From contig JAFLZV010000003.1 in NCBI GenBank assembly GCA_029785375.1, forward strand, positions 41,518-105,517: a stretch of 64,000 bases of DNA, given 5' to 3'. Origin of the DNA: Nitrososphaerota archaeon (GTDB lineage Archaea > Thermoproteota > Nitrososphaeria > Nitrososphaerales > Gagatemarchaeaceae). This document shows, one piece after another, positions 1 through 7,515 of this stretch (position 1 is the first letter of the stretch; each line of letters opens with the position of its first letter). Below the pieces are notes generated by a model, which was not told where the DNA came from, did no database searches, and was given only the letters and a program-made list of their open reading frames with translations. The position numbers were made by a program, and so were the translations under genes.

Positions 1-1
1 C

Positions 2-289
2 TACACCGACACATACGGGCTTTCAGTGGTCTGCCTCAGGTTCGGGTGGGTCCCCCCAGGCGACAAGCCTCCGCAGCCCTCCCCTTTCTTCTTCGCTTCG
101 TGGCTGTCTCGCAGGGACTTGGTCCAGCTGGTAGAAAGGAGCATCGACGCCGGGGATTTGAAGTTCGACGTCTTCTACGGGGTGTCGAACAACAAATGGC
201 GGTTCTGGGACATCTCACACCCCAGGGAGGTGCTCGGCTACTCGCCCGTCGACGACGCCGAAAGTTTCAGGAGCAAAGGGGATGTCTGA
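2..289 (+). CDS. NAD-dependent epimerase/dehydratase, uronate-dehydrogenase-like (C-terminal part)
   Basis: This frame is open from the left edge, so the N-terminal Rossmann part and the YxxxK catalytic motif lie outside the window. The visible 95 residues carry the C-terminal signature of the uronate dehydrogenase/GalE-like branch of the extended SDR family: YGLSVVCLRFG, then WLSRRDLVQLV, then FYGVSNNKWRFWDI and REVLGY. Family members oxidise hexuronates such as glucuronate or galacturonate to aldarolactones with NAD, although substrate cannot be read from this fragment. It converges on the M61 peptidase gene 42 bases away. A uronate dehydrogenase would fit the sugar-acid dehydratases that follow. 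Confidence 0.75.
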   Translation, partial: YTDTYGLSVVCLRFGWVPPGDKPPQPSPFFFASWLSRRDLVQLVERSIDAGDLKFDVFYGVSNNKWRFWDISHPREVLGYSPVDDAESFRSKGDV

Positions 290-331
290 AGGAGCACTCG
301 TGGCCCCGGATGGGCCGGGAGCGTGCCGCTA

Positions 332-2167
332 TCAAACGTAGTCGAAGACGGGCCTCCTTTCAGGCGACCTGGTGAACTCGGGGTACACTATCTCGGGCGA
401 CCAGTCAGACTGCATCCAGCTCTTGAAGATGGCCTTCTGCTCTTCGTCGGCTTCCTTGAGAGGCACCACCTTCTCTTCGAACGCTGGCTTCTTCCCTAGC
501 CTCCCCTCGAAGCCCTTCAGGACCCCGTTCCTGGCGACGGTCAGCTTAATCGGCGTCTCAGGCGCAGTAGTCGAAATGTAGAACGACGCCCGCTCTCCCA
601 AGAGTCTGAGCCCGTCTATCCCGACTATTTCGTCCCCCGCAGCCAGGCCCATAGCCTCGGCAGGAGAGTCTTGCAGCCTCATCCTCACTATCATCCTCCC
701 CCCTTCGCTGCTCAGCTTCACCCCGAGGAAACCCTCCTCCTTCTGTGCGGCATCCTTCGGAGCGAGCTTCAACCCAGCGTAACCAAGGTATCTGTCGAAG
801 TCGATGGGTTCCCTCCCTTTGACCCTGGCGCCGAAGATGCTCCGCACGCTACTGCCGCCGACTTCCACCGCCGCTGCTTCAAACTCCTCGTCAGTGTATC
901 CCCGGCCTTCCTCAACGTATGTACGGCGGTAGACATTCCTCATGAGGTCGTCCAACGTCTTCTCGCACCCTGTGTTCTTTCGGACCTGAAGGTCAAGCAT
1001 CCACCCAACGAGCGCCCCCTGAGTGTAGTATGACATCGTGACATTCTGTTGGTTCGCTCCGAGCTTGTTGAACTTGATCCAGGTGTCGAAGCTCGCCTCC
1101 TGCGCGCTCTGCCATTTCCATCCGGGAAGGTTCTTCATCTGGCTGATGTTTCTGGCCAGCGAGTCAAGGTACTCCGCTACCGAGTAGATTCCCGCCCTCC
1201 TCAGCAGATGGTCGCCGTAGTATGTCGTAAACCCCTCAGCTATCCAGAGAGACTTGGTGTACACCTCCGAAGAATAGTCGAAGGGGCCGAGGCCCTTCGG
1301 TCTCATCCTCTTCACGTTCCATGTATGGAAGAATTCGTGGGAGAACAGGTTCATTATCGAGTCATATTCCTCCTTCGGGACAAACCTCAGCCTGGGGATG
1401 ATGCAGAGGGTGCTGTTGAGGTGCTCAAGTCCTCCCCCTCCCTCCTCGGTGAAATCGACTATGAACACATACTTCCTGTACGGGATATCGCCGAACACTT
1501 CGCTCGTCCGCTCGACTATCTTCTTGATGTCGTCGACGAGCCTCTCCCTGTCCACAGGGGCCTCCCCGAAGATGGAGACTTCGTGCGGAATCTCCGCAAC
1601 TTCGAACGTGCGTATGTCCTGGTTCCCGACCTCTACGGGGGAGTCCATGAGCAAGTCTAAGTTGTCTGCGAGGAACTCGAAGTCCGAGACCTGCTCGAGC
1701 CCCGTGGAGACTCGCTTCCACCCGTTGTAGGGGACAAGAGTCACCCTGGCCCTCTCGTTCTCCATCCCGACAGGATAGATGAAGACGCTAGCCCCGTTGA
1801 TTACCGCGTGGAACGTGTCCAAGTAGCTCTTCGTGACTTCGTAGGCGAAGGCGTAGACAGAATAGCTGATGCGGATGGTCCTCGGGTCCTCGTCCCAGCT
1901 CAGCGTCCACGTGCTCTTAGACTCCTTCTCCATTCTCCCGAGGGGGGTGCCTGTATCCCCGTCTGCAGTCTTCAGGTCGAGGACGTTCTTAGAGAAATTT
2001 TCGATATTGTAGCTCCCTGGAGTCCAGACTGGCATCGTCAGCTTCAACGACTTCCCCGCCTCTGGAGGAAGGGGTATCACGAGGTCAACATCGAAGTAGT
2101 GGGTGTTCGCCCTCTTCATCGACACCGTGTACCTGAGAAGTTCGTCGTCTCCTCCTCCTCTCTTCAT
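332..2167 (-). CDS. M61 family metallopeptidase with PDZ domain
   Basis: About 611 residues. The order is an N-terminal beta domain, a gluzincin catalytic domain with the zinc motif HEFFH near residues 277-281 and the third ligand in WIAEGFT near residue 311, then a PDZ domain in the last quarter (FLGVKL, then SPAEAMGLAAGDEIVGIDG). This is the layout of M61 glycyl aminopeptidases and related archaeal peptidases. No signal peptide is visible, so action is probably cytoplasmic. The frame is open to 2224, but ATG at 2167 is preferred because the family begins near RYTVSM; a start at 2119 is also possible. It lies 69 bases downstream of the dehydratase gene on the same strand and may be cotranscribed. 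Confidence 0.88.
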   Translation of the reverse strand: MKRGGGDDELLRYTVSMKRANTHYFDVDLVIPLPPEAGKSLKLTMPVWTPGSYNIENFSKNVLDLKTADGDTGTPLGRMEKESKSTWTLSWDEDPRTIRISYSVYAFAYEVTKSYLDTFHAVINGASVFIYPVGMENERARVTLVPYNGWKRVSTGLEQVSDFEFLADNLDLLMDSPVEVGNQDIRTFEVAEIPHEVSIFGEAPVDRERLVDDIKKIVERTSEVFGDIPYRKYVFIVDFTEEGGGGLEHLNSTLCIIPRLRFVPKEEYDSIMNLFSHEFFHTWNVKRMRPKGLGPFDYSSEVYTKSLWIAEGFTTYYGDHLLRRAGIYSVAEYLDSLARNISQMKNLPGWKWQSAQEASFDTWIKFNKLGANQQNVTMSYYTQGALVGWMLDLQVRKNTGCEKTLDDLMRNVYRRTYVEEGRGYTDEEFEAAAVEVGGSSVRSIFGARVKGREPIDFDRYLGYAGLKLAPKDAAQKEEGFLGVKLSSEGGRMIVRMRLQDSPAEAMGLAAGDEIVGIDGLRLLGERASFYISTTAPETPIKLTVARNGVLKGFEGRLGKKPAFEEKVVPLKEADEEQKAIFKSWMQSDWSPEIVYPEFTRSPERRPVFDYV

Positions 2168-2236
2168 CGTGGCTGCGCGGCGAGGCCGACGGTCATGCAG
2201 AAAAAAGGTATCGCCTGCAGGCACCCCCAGCGACGG

Positions 2237-3394
2237 TCACCAGTTGGTGTACGAACCGTCTTCTCGGTGCCAGTGAGGCGGCTCCCAGGGCTTGAAGTCC
2301 TTGGACGCGGCTTCGAAGTCGAACTCAATCCCGAGGCCGGGGGAGTCAGGGATGCGGAAGCCGGTCCCTTCGAGCTTCGGCTGTTTTGGGAAGAGGGCTT
2401 TGTCAAAGCCTTCAGGATTGCCGACATAATGCCCCTGCAGCTCCAGCCAAGCGTAGTTCGGGACCGCGGCGGCGAGCTGGATGTTCGCAGCAGTGCTCAC
2501 AGGGCCGAGGGGGTTGTGGGGCATCAGGTCAACGTAGTGGGCTTCGCAGCTCCCGGCGACCTTCATCGACTCAGTGAAACCTCCAATGTTGCAGACGTCT
2601 ATCCTCGCGAAGTTCGTAATCCCTCGTTCGACGAAGGGGAGGAATGCCCACTTGCTCGATGATTCCTCCCCAATGGCGAAGGGGACGGCGACCATTGTGC
2701 GGAGGGACACGTACGCCTCGGGGCTCTCGGCCCTTATCGGCTCCTCAAGGAAGTCGAGAGTATCGCGGTTGAGTTTCCCGCAGAAGGAAGCCGCCTCTGC
2801 AACGCTCAATCTGTGGTGGTAGTCGAGCCCTAGGACGGGGGACGGTCCAACCTGCTCCCTCACCTTGTTTAACCAGTTGGCAGTCGTGGCAATCGAGTCG
2901 CGCGGTTCGAACAGCCTCCCGTCAGGGCCCTGGTTCTGCCTCGCCGGCGCGAATCTGATCACCCGCCACCCCGCCTTGACCAGTTTCTCCGCAGCACTGG
3001 GGGCTTCCGGCCCCACCGGTTCCCTGGCCGTCACAAAGCACTGGACAATCCCCCTGTGCTGCCCGCCCAGAAGCTGGAAAACCGGGACGCCGAGCTTCTT
3101 CCCCGCAAGGTCGTAGAGAGCGATGTCGATGGCAGAGATGGCACCTGTGAGCACCCGCCCCCCTTCGAAGTACTGGCTCCGATAGAGTTCCTGCCAGAGG
3201 GTGCTAATCCTCATAGGGTCCTTCCCGAGGAGGGACTGGCGGAAGTGGTCGATAGCCCCTTTGACAGCGAGCTCGCGCCCGGACACACCCGACTCGCCTA
3301 CCCCATAGGTACCATCGCTTGTCTCCACGACAACCATGAGGACATTCCGCGAACCTACCCATACTGGGTATGACCTCACGTCGCTGATTTTCAT
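2237..3394 (-). CDS. Enolase-superfamily sugar-acid dehydratase, galactonate-dehydratase type
   Basis: About 385 residues with an N-terminal capping domain and a TIM barrel. Putative metal ligands are D191 (in LDYHHR), E217 (in LEEPI) and E243 (in IGEE); H193 and H293 (in PHNPLGP) would be the acid and base. The spacings of 26, 52 and 102 residues from the first ligand match those of bacterial D-galactonate dehydratase as I recall them. The reaction would be aldonate to 2-keto-3-deoxy-aldonate; the exact sugar is not known. The start is the ATG at 3394 rather than 3403, because a TATA-like CCTTTACTGG at 3419-3428 predicts transcription beginning near 3397. The downstream neighbour is the M61 peptidase. 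Confidence 0.85.
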   Translation of the reverse strand: MKISDVRSYPVWVGSRNVLMVVVETSDGTYGVGESGVSGRELAVKGAIDHFRQSLLGKDPMRISTLWQELYRSQYFEGGRVLTGAISAIDIALYDLAGKKLGVPVFQLLGGQHRGIVQCFVTAREPVGPEAPSAAEKLVKAGWRVIRFAPARQNQGPDGRLFEPRDSIATTANWLNKVREQVGPSPVLGLDYHHRLSVAEAASFCGKLNRDTLDFLEEPIRAESPEAYVSLRTMVAVPFAIGEESSSKWAFLPFVERGITNFARIDVCNIGGFTESMKVAGSCEAHYVDLMPHNPLGPVSTAANIQLAAAVPNYAWLELQGHYVGNPEGFDKALFPKQPKLEGTGFRIPDSPGLGIEFDFEAASKDFKPWEPPHWHREDGSYTNW

Positions 3395-3418
3395 GCCGTA
3401 CACCCCCCTAGGAAGGTC

Positions 3419-3428
3419 CCAGTAAAGG
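3419..3428 (-). promoter_or_regulatory. TATA box of the dehydratase gene at 3394
   Basis: CCTTTACTGG read on the minus strand. Its centre is about 29 bases from the ATG at 3394, which predicts an almost leaderless transcript and decides between two close ATGs. Confidence 0.4.
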
Positions 3429-3469
3429 AGGTAGAGGGGGAGGGCGACCGACTCCCTGGGAGTCCCAAC

Positions 3470-4312
3470 CTAGCGTTCTACCTCCCATCCGAATCTTGCC
3501 TTGAACCCTAGAGCCCGCTTCGCTCTGGCCGATGATATGGGGGAAGCACGGCCTGACATACCATCCCCTATCCGTACGGTCTCCGGGAAGACAGACTGTA
3601 TGAGCTCGACGGTAGGCTCGTCCATGAACGTGTCGTCAGCCGCGACGAACATTGCTTCGTGCCCTGAAGCCCTCCTCTCGAGGGCCAGGCGACACACCAG
3701 AGCGGCATCCCTGGGGTCTATGTAGCTCCAGAGATGGACAGCTCCCTTGGAGGGGCCGCTCCGAAGACTCGGCAGCACGCCTCGGACATCCTCCGACAGT
3801 ATGAGCGGGAACCGGAGACTCACGGCCGAACCCCCTGTCCTTCTGCTGTAAGTTCCTAGTATCTCTTCTCCCACCACCTTCGACAGCCCATAGGGGTCTT
3901 GCGGGAGGAGGGGGTGTTCCTCGTCGATGGGGAAGTAGGAAGGGGAGAAGTGGTTCTTCGCGAATGCGAAGCCGAGCGCGGAGGTGCTGCTCGCGTACAC
4001 CAACCTCCGGACGCCCATTTCAGTTGCAGCCTGGGCAACATTGAAGGCGCCGAGGACATTGTTAGTGAACACCGTTTCAGGGGGAGCCATGTCTGGCGTC
4101 GGGATGGCAGCTAGGTGGACAACGGAATCAATGCCTCGCAGAACGTCGCGCACCCTGGCTATGTCGGTGATGTCGATGTCGATGGATCCACCCTCTCCGC
4201 GAGCCCCTGAGCGGACCTTATCTGCTACCACGACCTCGTACCCATTTCCTGAAAGCTCCGATACGACATACCTCCCCAGCCTCCCCCTGCCTCCCGTCAC
4301 CAGGACCTTCAA
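3470..4312 (-). CDS. NAD-dependent epimerase/dehydratase (extended SDR)
   Basis: About 280 residues. The N-terminus has the nucleotide-binding motif TGGRGRLGRYV, the middle has VVHLAA, and the catalytic pair is YGLSK (YxxxK) after the conserved SST segment. It probably modifies a sugar or nucleotide sugar, but the substrate is not evident. The frame is open to 4378; a TTG at 4312 is chosen because it directly precedes the first beta strand (KVLVTGG) and a TATA-like GCCTATAGC at 4337-4345 predicts transcription starting near 4315, so the message would be leaderless. It is divergent from the sulfatase-like gene and shares its 150-base control region. Confidence 0.8.
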   Translation of the reverse strand: MKVLVTGGRGRLGRYVVSELSGNGYEVVVADKVRSGARGEGGSIDIDITDIARVRDVLRGIDSVVHLAAIPTPDMAPPETVFTNNVLGAFNVAQAATEMGVRRLVYASSTSALGFAFAKNHFSPSYFPIDEEHPLLPQDPYGLSKVVGEEILGTYSRRTGGSAVSLRFPLILSEDVRGVLPSLRSGPSKGAVHLWSYIDPRDAALVCRLALERRASGHEAMFVAADDTFMDEPTVELIQSVFPETVRIGDGMSGRASPISSARAKRALGFKARFGWEVER

Positions 4313-4336
4313 CCCAGGCGCCGCCCAGCTCTGCGG

Positions 4337-4345
4337 AGCTATAGG
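4337..4345 (-). promoter_or_regulatory. TATA box of the epimerase gene at 4312
   Basis: CCTATAGCT on the minus strand, centre about 29 bases upstream of the TTG at 4312. It supports that start over the longer open frame. Confidence 0.4.
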
Positions 4346-4395
4346 CGTTGCCCACTTCCGCAGCTTAACCGGGCCCAAGGCAGGGAATGTAAGTG

Positions 4396-4433
4396 ACTTG
4401 AATGGGTGGTGCAGACTACCCGTTCACTTTAAG
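4396..4433. promoter_or_regulatory. Imperfect palindrome, candidate operator (copy 1)
   Basis: Two inverted half-sites, GAATGGGTGGT (left) and ACTACCCGTTC (right, whose complement is GAACGGGTAGT), agree at 9 of 11 positions and are separated by GCAG. The right half plus flank, 4411-4433, recurs at 7400-7422 with two differences. It lies just upstream of the TATA box of the sulfatase-like gene, a good place for a regulator of transcription. No regulator gene was recognised in the window. Confidence 0.45.
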
Positions 4434-4437
4434 AACG

Positions 4438-4445
4438 TTATAAAA
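4438..4445 (+). promoter_or_regulatory. TATA box of the sulfatase-like gene
   Basis: TTATAAAA, centre about 26 bases upstream of the TTG at 4466. The position fits a leaderless transcript and argues against the upstream GTG at 4451. Confidence 0.6.
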
Positions 4446-4465
4446 TCGAAGTGCAGCATAAGACC

Positions 4466-5878
4466 TTGAACAGGAGCAACCTCATCGTACTTGTGATTGA
4501 CTCTCTGAGGCAGGATCATGTGAGCTACTACAACGGAGGAGGAAAGGCGTTCCCCGGGGTCGAGGCCTGCAAGACCCCGAACCTCGACGAGCTAGCCAAA
4601 GAATCGGTGACGTTCAGCAACGCGTATCCAGCAGGTCTGCCCACGATCCCGATTCGGACGGAGCTGATGACGGGTCATTACACCCTTCCCTACAGGTCGT
4701 GGGAGCCGCTACATCCAAGCGACATAACATTGGCGGAGATTTTGAAGAGCAACGGCTACGTCACCGGGCTGATCGCAGACAACTATCACTTGTTCAAGCC
4801 AGGGATGAACTTCCACAAGGGGTTCAACTCGTTCTCCTGGATCCGCGGTCAGGAGTATGACGCATTTCGTACAGCCCCGCCTAAGAAGAGGAACGTCGAC
4901 GACTACGTCAACAAGAACTACCGGGAGGCGACCAGCAACAACCTCTTTCTTGGAACGAAGACTCCTTGGATCAAGCTCATCGAACAGTACTTGGCGAACG
5001 TGGATGATTTCGAAGAAGAAGACGACTGGTTTGCGGCAAGGGTATTCGAAGAATCATCTTCTTGGTTGAGAGCAAACTCAAACAAAGGCAACTTCTTTCT
5101 CTGGGTGGATTGCTTCGACCCTCACGAGCCCTGGTTTCCGCCCATCGAGTTCAACACATACACAGATAGGAACCACTCCGGCCCGAAACTCATCCTACCC
5201 ATGGGGGGGATGGCATCGGAGTGGGCAACCCCCGAAGAAATCAACTACGTCAGGGGGATGTATGCGGGGGAGGCGGCCTTCGTGGACCACTCTCTTGGCA
5301 GGTTCCGCGAGACAATCGACGAGCTAGGCCTGGGTGACGATACAACGATTCTCGTCTTGGCGGACCACGGGCACCCGCTAGCGGACCACGGTAAGTTCCT
5401 GAAAGGCCCGGACAGGCTCTACAACGAACTCCTGAAGGTCCCGTTCATGATCAGGTTGCCCGGCGGGGAACACGCTCACAAGACCGAGGCGGTGGTCCAG
5501 TTCCCTGATGTTCTGCCCACCTTACTCGACCTGCTCGGTCTCGGAAATGACACCGCCTCCCTCCACGGGAAGAGTTTCCTGCCCGTACTTACGAATCAGA
5601 GCACTTCCCACCGCCGGTTCGCGATAAGCGGATACCACGGGAGCACCGACAGATGCATACGTAACGAGAGATGGACCTACATCGAAAGGCCCCCAGGACA
5701 GCAGAGCGAACTGTATGATTTGAGCAAAGACCCCCATGAGAGAAGAAATGTCGCGCGGGAAGAGGCGGAGACCGTCGAAGTCATGCGGCAGGCTTTCGGC
5801 TCATACTTCAGAAAGACCCAGGCGGGAGGGACGGGGGTCCAAGGCAAGCAGGAACTGGGCGGGACATCTTTCTGCTAG
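4466..5878 (+). CDS. Sulfatase-like hydrolase of the alkaline phosphatase superfamily, Thr at the nucleophile position
   Basis: About 470 residues. It starts with the metal motif VIDSLRQDH, continues with TPNLDELAKES, and has LADHGHPLADHGKF in the second half, all typical of sulfatases. The usual CxPSR or SxPSR site, which is converted to formylglycine, is replaced by TIPIR in LPTIPIRTELMTG. Without Cys or Ser there can be no formylglycine, so a Thr nucleophile or a phosphodiesterase/phosphatase-like role is more likely than classical sulfate ester hydrolysis. No signal peptide is visible. The start is TTG at 4466, placed by the TATA box. It is divergent from the epimerase. Name and fold are secure; the substrate is not known. 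Confidence 0.85.
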   Translation: MNRSNLIVLVIDSLRQDHVSYYNGGGKAFPGVEACKTPNLDELAKESVTFSNAYPAGLPTIPIRTELMTGHYTLPYRSWEPLHPSDITLAEILKSNGYVTGLIADNYHLFKPGMNFHKGFNSFSWIRGQEYDAFRTAPPKKRNVDDYVNKNYREATSNNLFLGTKTPWIKLIEQYLANVDDFEEEDDWFAARVFEESSSWLRANSNKGNFFLWVDCFDPHEPWFPPIEFNTYTDRNHSGPKLILPMGGMASEWATPEEINYVRGMYAGEAAFVDHSLGRFRETIDELGLGDDTTILVLADHGHPLADHGKFLKGPDRLYNELLKVPFMIRLPGGEHAHKTEAVVQFPDVLPTLLDLLGLGNDTASLHGKSFLPVLTNQSTSHRRFAISGYHGSTDRCIRNERWTYIERPPGQQSELYDLSKDPHERRNVAREEAETVEVMRQAFGSYFRKTQAGGTGVQGKQELGGTSFC

Positions 5879-6623
5879 GAGCGGGAAGCCGAAGCAGCAG
5901 CCCTCTCCTGCAGAAGGGTGAGCTCCTCGGGTCTCGAACCGCCGCAGTCAACTCTCTGGGATAGGAGCCTCTGTCTTGCATCCTCCAGGTCCTGTGCTGT
6001 TCAGCGAACTCAGTGCCGCCTGAAGAGTGAATCAAGAGCGAATCAAAATGGATGTTCCGCGTGCTATCGGCTCCCCTCGGGTGGGAGGTCGAACCGGTTC
6101 GTTTCCAGCCCCGCCTTCGCTTCATCGGCGTCGCCCTCCCCGACGGTCCCATCCCCCCGGTCCAGGAACTCCCATCGGCCGACGGGGCTCTGTTAAGCAT
6201 CCGTAATCTTGGGGGTCGCCATTAGGCCGTCAAGGGCGTCAGTTCAGAGCATCCCCCTGAAGCCTTCGAGCCTCAGACGCTCCTCGACGTACTCTTTCTT
6301 TGGCCTACATTTTGGGTCGGTGGGGGGGAGCTATTGTGTTAGCCGGGCTTGCCTCGTCGCTTACCCCCTTTTCCAGACGGCCCTGAAGTCTCTGATTCCG
6401 CTGCTCGAGACTCTCACTCCTGTCCTCTCGGACAGCGCATCGGATATCCTTGAGGAAGCGACGATGCGTCCTCCTCAAAAATCTCGAAGAGCTCGTCGCG
6501 AACCTTCCCCTTGACCCTCCATGCACCCTTGGATCCTCGCTCGGCCATAGGAGACGGTGGGGTGACGTAGTCAAACACACGCACGTCACATTCAGGCGAC
6601 AGAGGAGCAAATTATCGGCAGAT
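5879..6623. other. Gene-poor stretch next to the insertion sequence
   Basis: No convincing gene over about 745 bases. A short minus-strand frame from ATG at 6548 to 6414 (44 codons, starting MAERGSKGAW) and a second one overlapping its end look somewhat protein-like but match nothing I recognise. Around 5925-6005 the minus strand contains a T-loop-like GGTTCGAGACC and a CTCCTAT loop, but neither stem pairs, so it is not a functional tRNA. The area may hold decayed genes. Confidence 0.3.
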
Positions 6624-7398
6624 GGCGCTGTCAACTTAGGGCCTCCGGAAGGCTCTGAATGAACCGCTGATACTCGTTTGGTCGTCCCTCTCTCTGATGA
6701 CGTTGTGGAAGTACCTGAAGACGGAAATCCAATTCCTGACGTGCCCGTGGTCGCATTCTTCCCTGAAGCAGGGGAAGAGGTCGTCGAAGTTCTCCAGCCT
6801 GTACTTCAGGGCCTGGTTGAACCTCTCGATGAGGTTCTTCCACTCGACGGGATAGACGCGGTGCTCCAGGCGGAGGAGCCTGCGCGCCTCGGGGTATCAA
6901 ACCACCACGCCGGTCCAGATGGGCTTAAGACCGTACCTGCTCCTGACCTCCTTCAGGAAGAGGTAGGCGTCGAGGCCGCTCTGATTGTACGAGACCCGGA
7001 AGTGCAGGAAGACCCTCAGGGCGGGCTCGTAGGCGGCCCAGACCCACACCCACGCCTGGCTCCCCCTGATGCGTATCATCGTCTCGTCCACGAAGAAGGT
7101 CCTCACTCTCTTCCTGTCGACGTCGAACCTGTCGCAGACCGGAGCCAGTCGCTGGACCCACTGGCGGATGGCCTCGTGAGACCTCTCGACGAAGGGCTCA
7201 AGAATCATCGACGCCTTCCTCAAACTGTTCGAACACAGAGAGACGAACGTCCCGGAAAGAACCAGCGGGAGGGATGTCCTTTCACGTTCCATGAACTTTG
7301 GAGAGTCCATGAGGCGTGGGAGGCATCATCCCCTCAAACCCGAAGGAAGCAACGAAGCTAGAGCATCAGCTCAATTCATTCCTTAAGTTGACAGCGCC
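6624..7398. mobile_element. Decayed IS6-like insertion sequence, 775 bp
   Basis: Terminal inverted repeats are visible: GGCGCTGTCAACTTAGGG at 6624-6641 and the complement of GGCGCTGTCAACTTAAGG at 7381-7398, differing at one base. The length, a single small DDE transposase filling the element and the repeat style fit the IS6 group. The flanks share GCAGA (6618-6622 and 7400-7404), perhaps the remains of a target duplication. The right end abuts the second copy of the putative operator. The transposase is broken, so the element cannot move on its own. Confidence 0.75.
6636..7310 (-). pseudogene. IS6-like DDE transposase with internal stop
   Basis: Read through one TGA at 6897-6899, the frame runs 224 codons. 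The N-terminal part has HEAIRQWVQRL and the first catalytic acid in FVDETMIRIRG; after the stop come YPEARRLLRLEHRVYPVEW and LIERFNQALKYRLENF, which hold the third acid. The second acid, expected as TDGG just before the stop, reads TGVV, so the catalytic Asp is replaced by Gly as well. Both the premature stop and the lost Asp show decay. The downstream half read in other frames gives only shadow proteins. Confidence 0.8.
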
Positions 7399-7399
7399 A

Positions 7400-7422
7400 G
7401 CAGACCACCCATTCACTTTAAG
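7400..7422. promoter_or_regulatory. Candidate operator half (copy 2)
   Basis: This 23-base stretch matches 4411-4433 at 21 positions and contains ACCACCCATTC, the exact complement of the left half-site at copy 1. It begins two bases beyond the inverted repeat of the insertion sequence and lies about 95 bases upstream of the GH98-like gene. The left half is absent here. Confidence 0.4.
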
Positions 7423-7515
7423 GGACCCTGGCTGGAGGGCTCGCAATGGGGAGTGAATTGGCAGTCACAGAAACTCTTTCATACCCTCCTGGTCGCCTGA
7501 CTGTCAGGGGGGACC

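Noticed and set aside
4451-4465. GTG 4451 as start of the sulfatase-like gene
   Set aside because: It lies upstream of the transcript start predicted by the TATA box at 4438-4445.
5925-6005. tRNA-like sequence on the minus strand
   Set aside because: A T-loop-like TTCGAGA and a CTCCTAT loop are present, but only two pairs form in the T stem and two in the anticodon stem, and no acceptor stem is found.
6631-6900. Separate 89-codon frame in the insertion sequence
   Set aside because: The real transposase continuation is in the frame of 7310-6636 after the TGA; this frame is a shadow.
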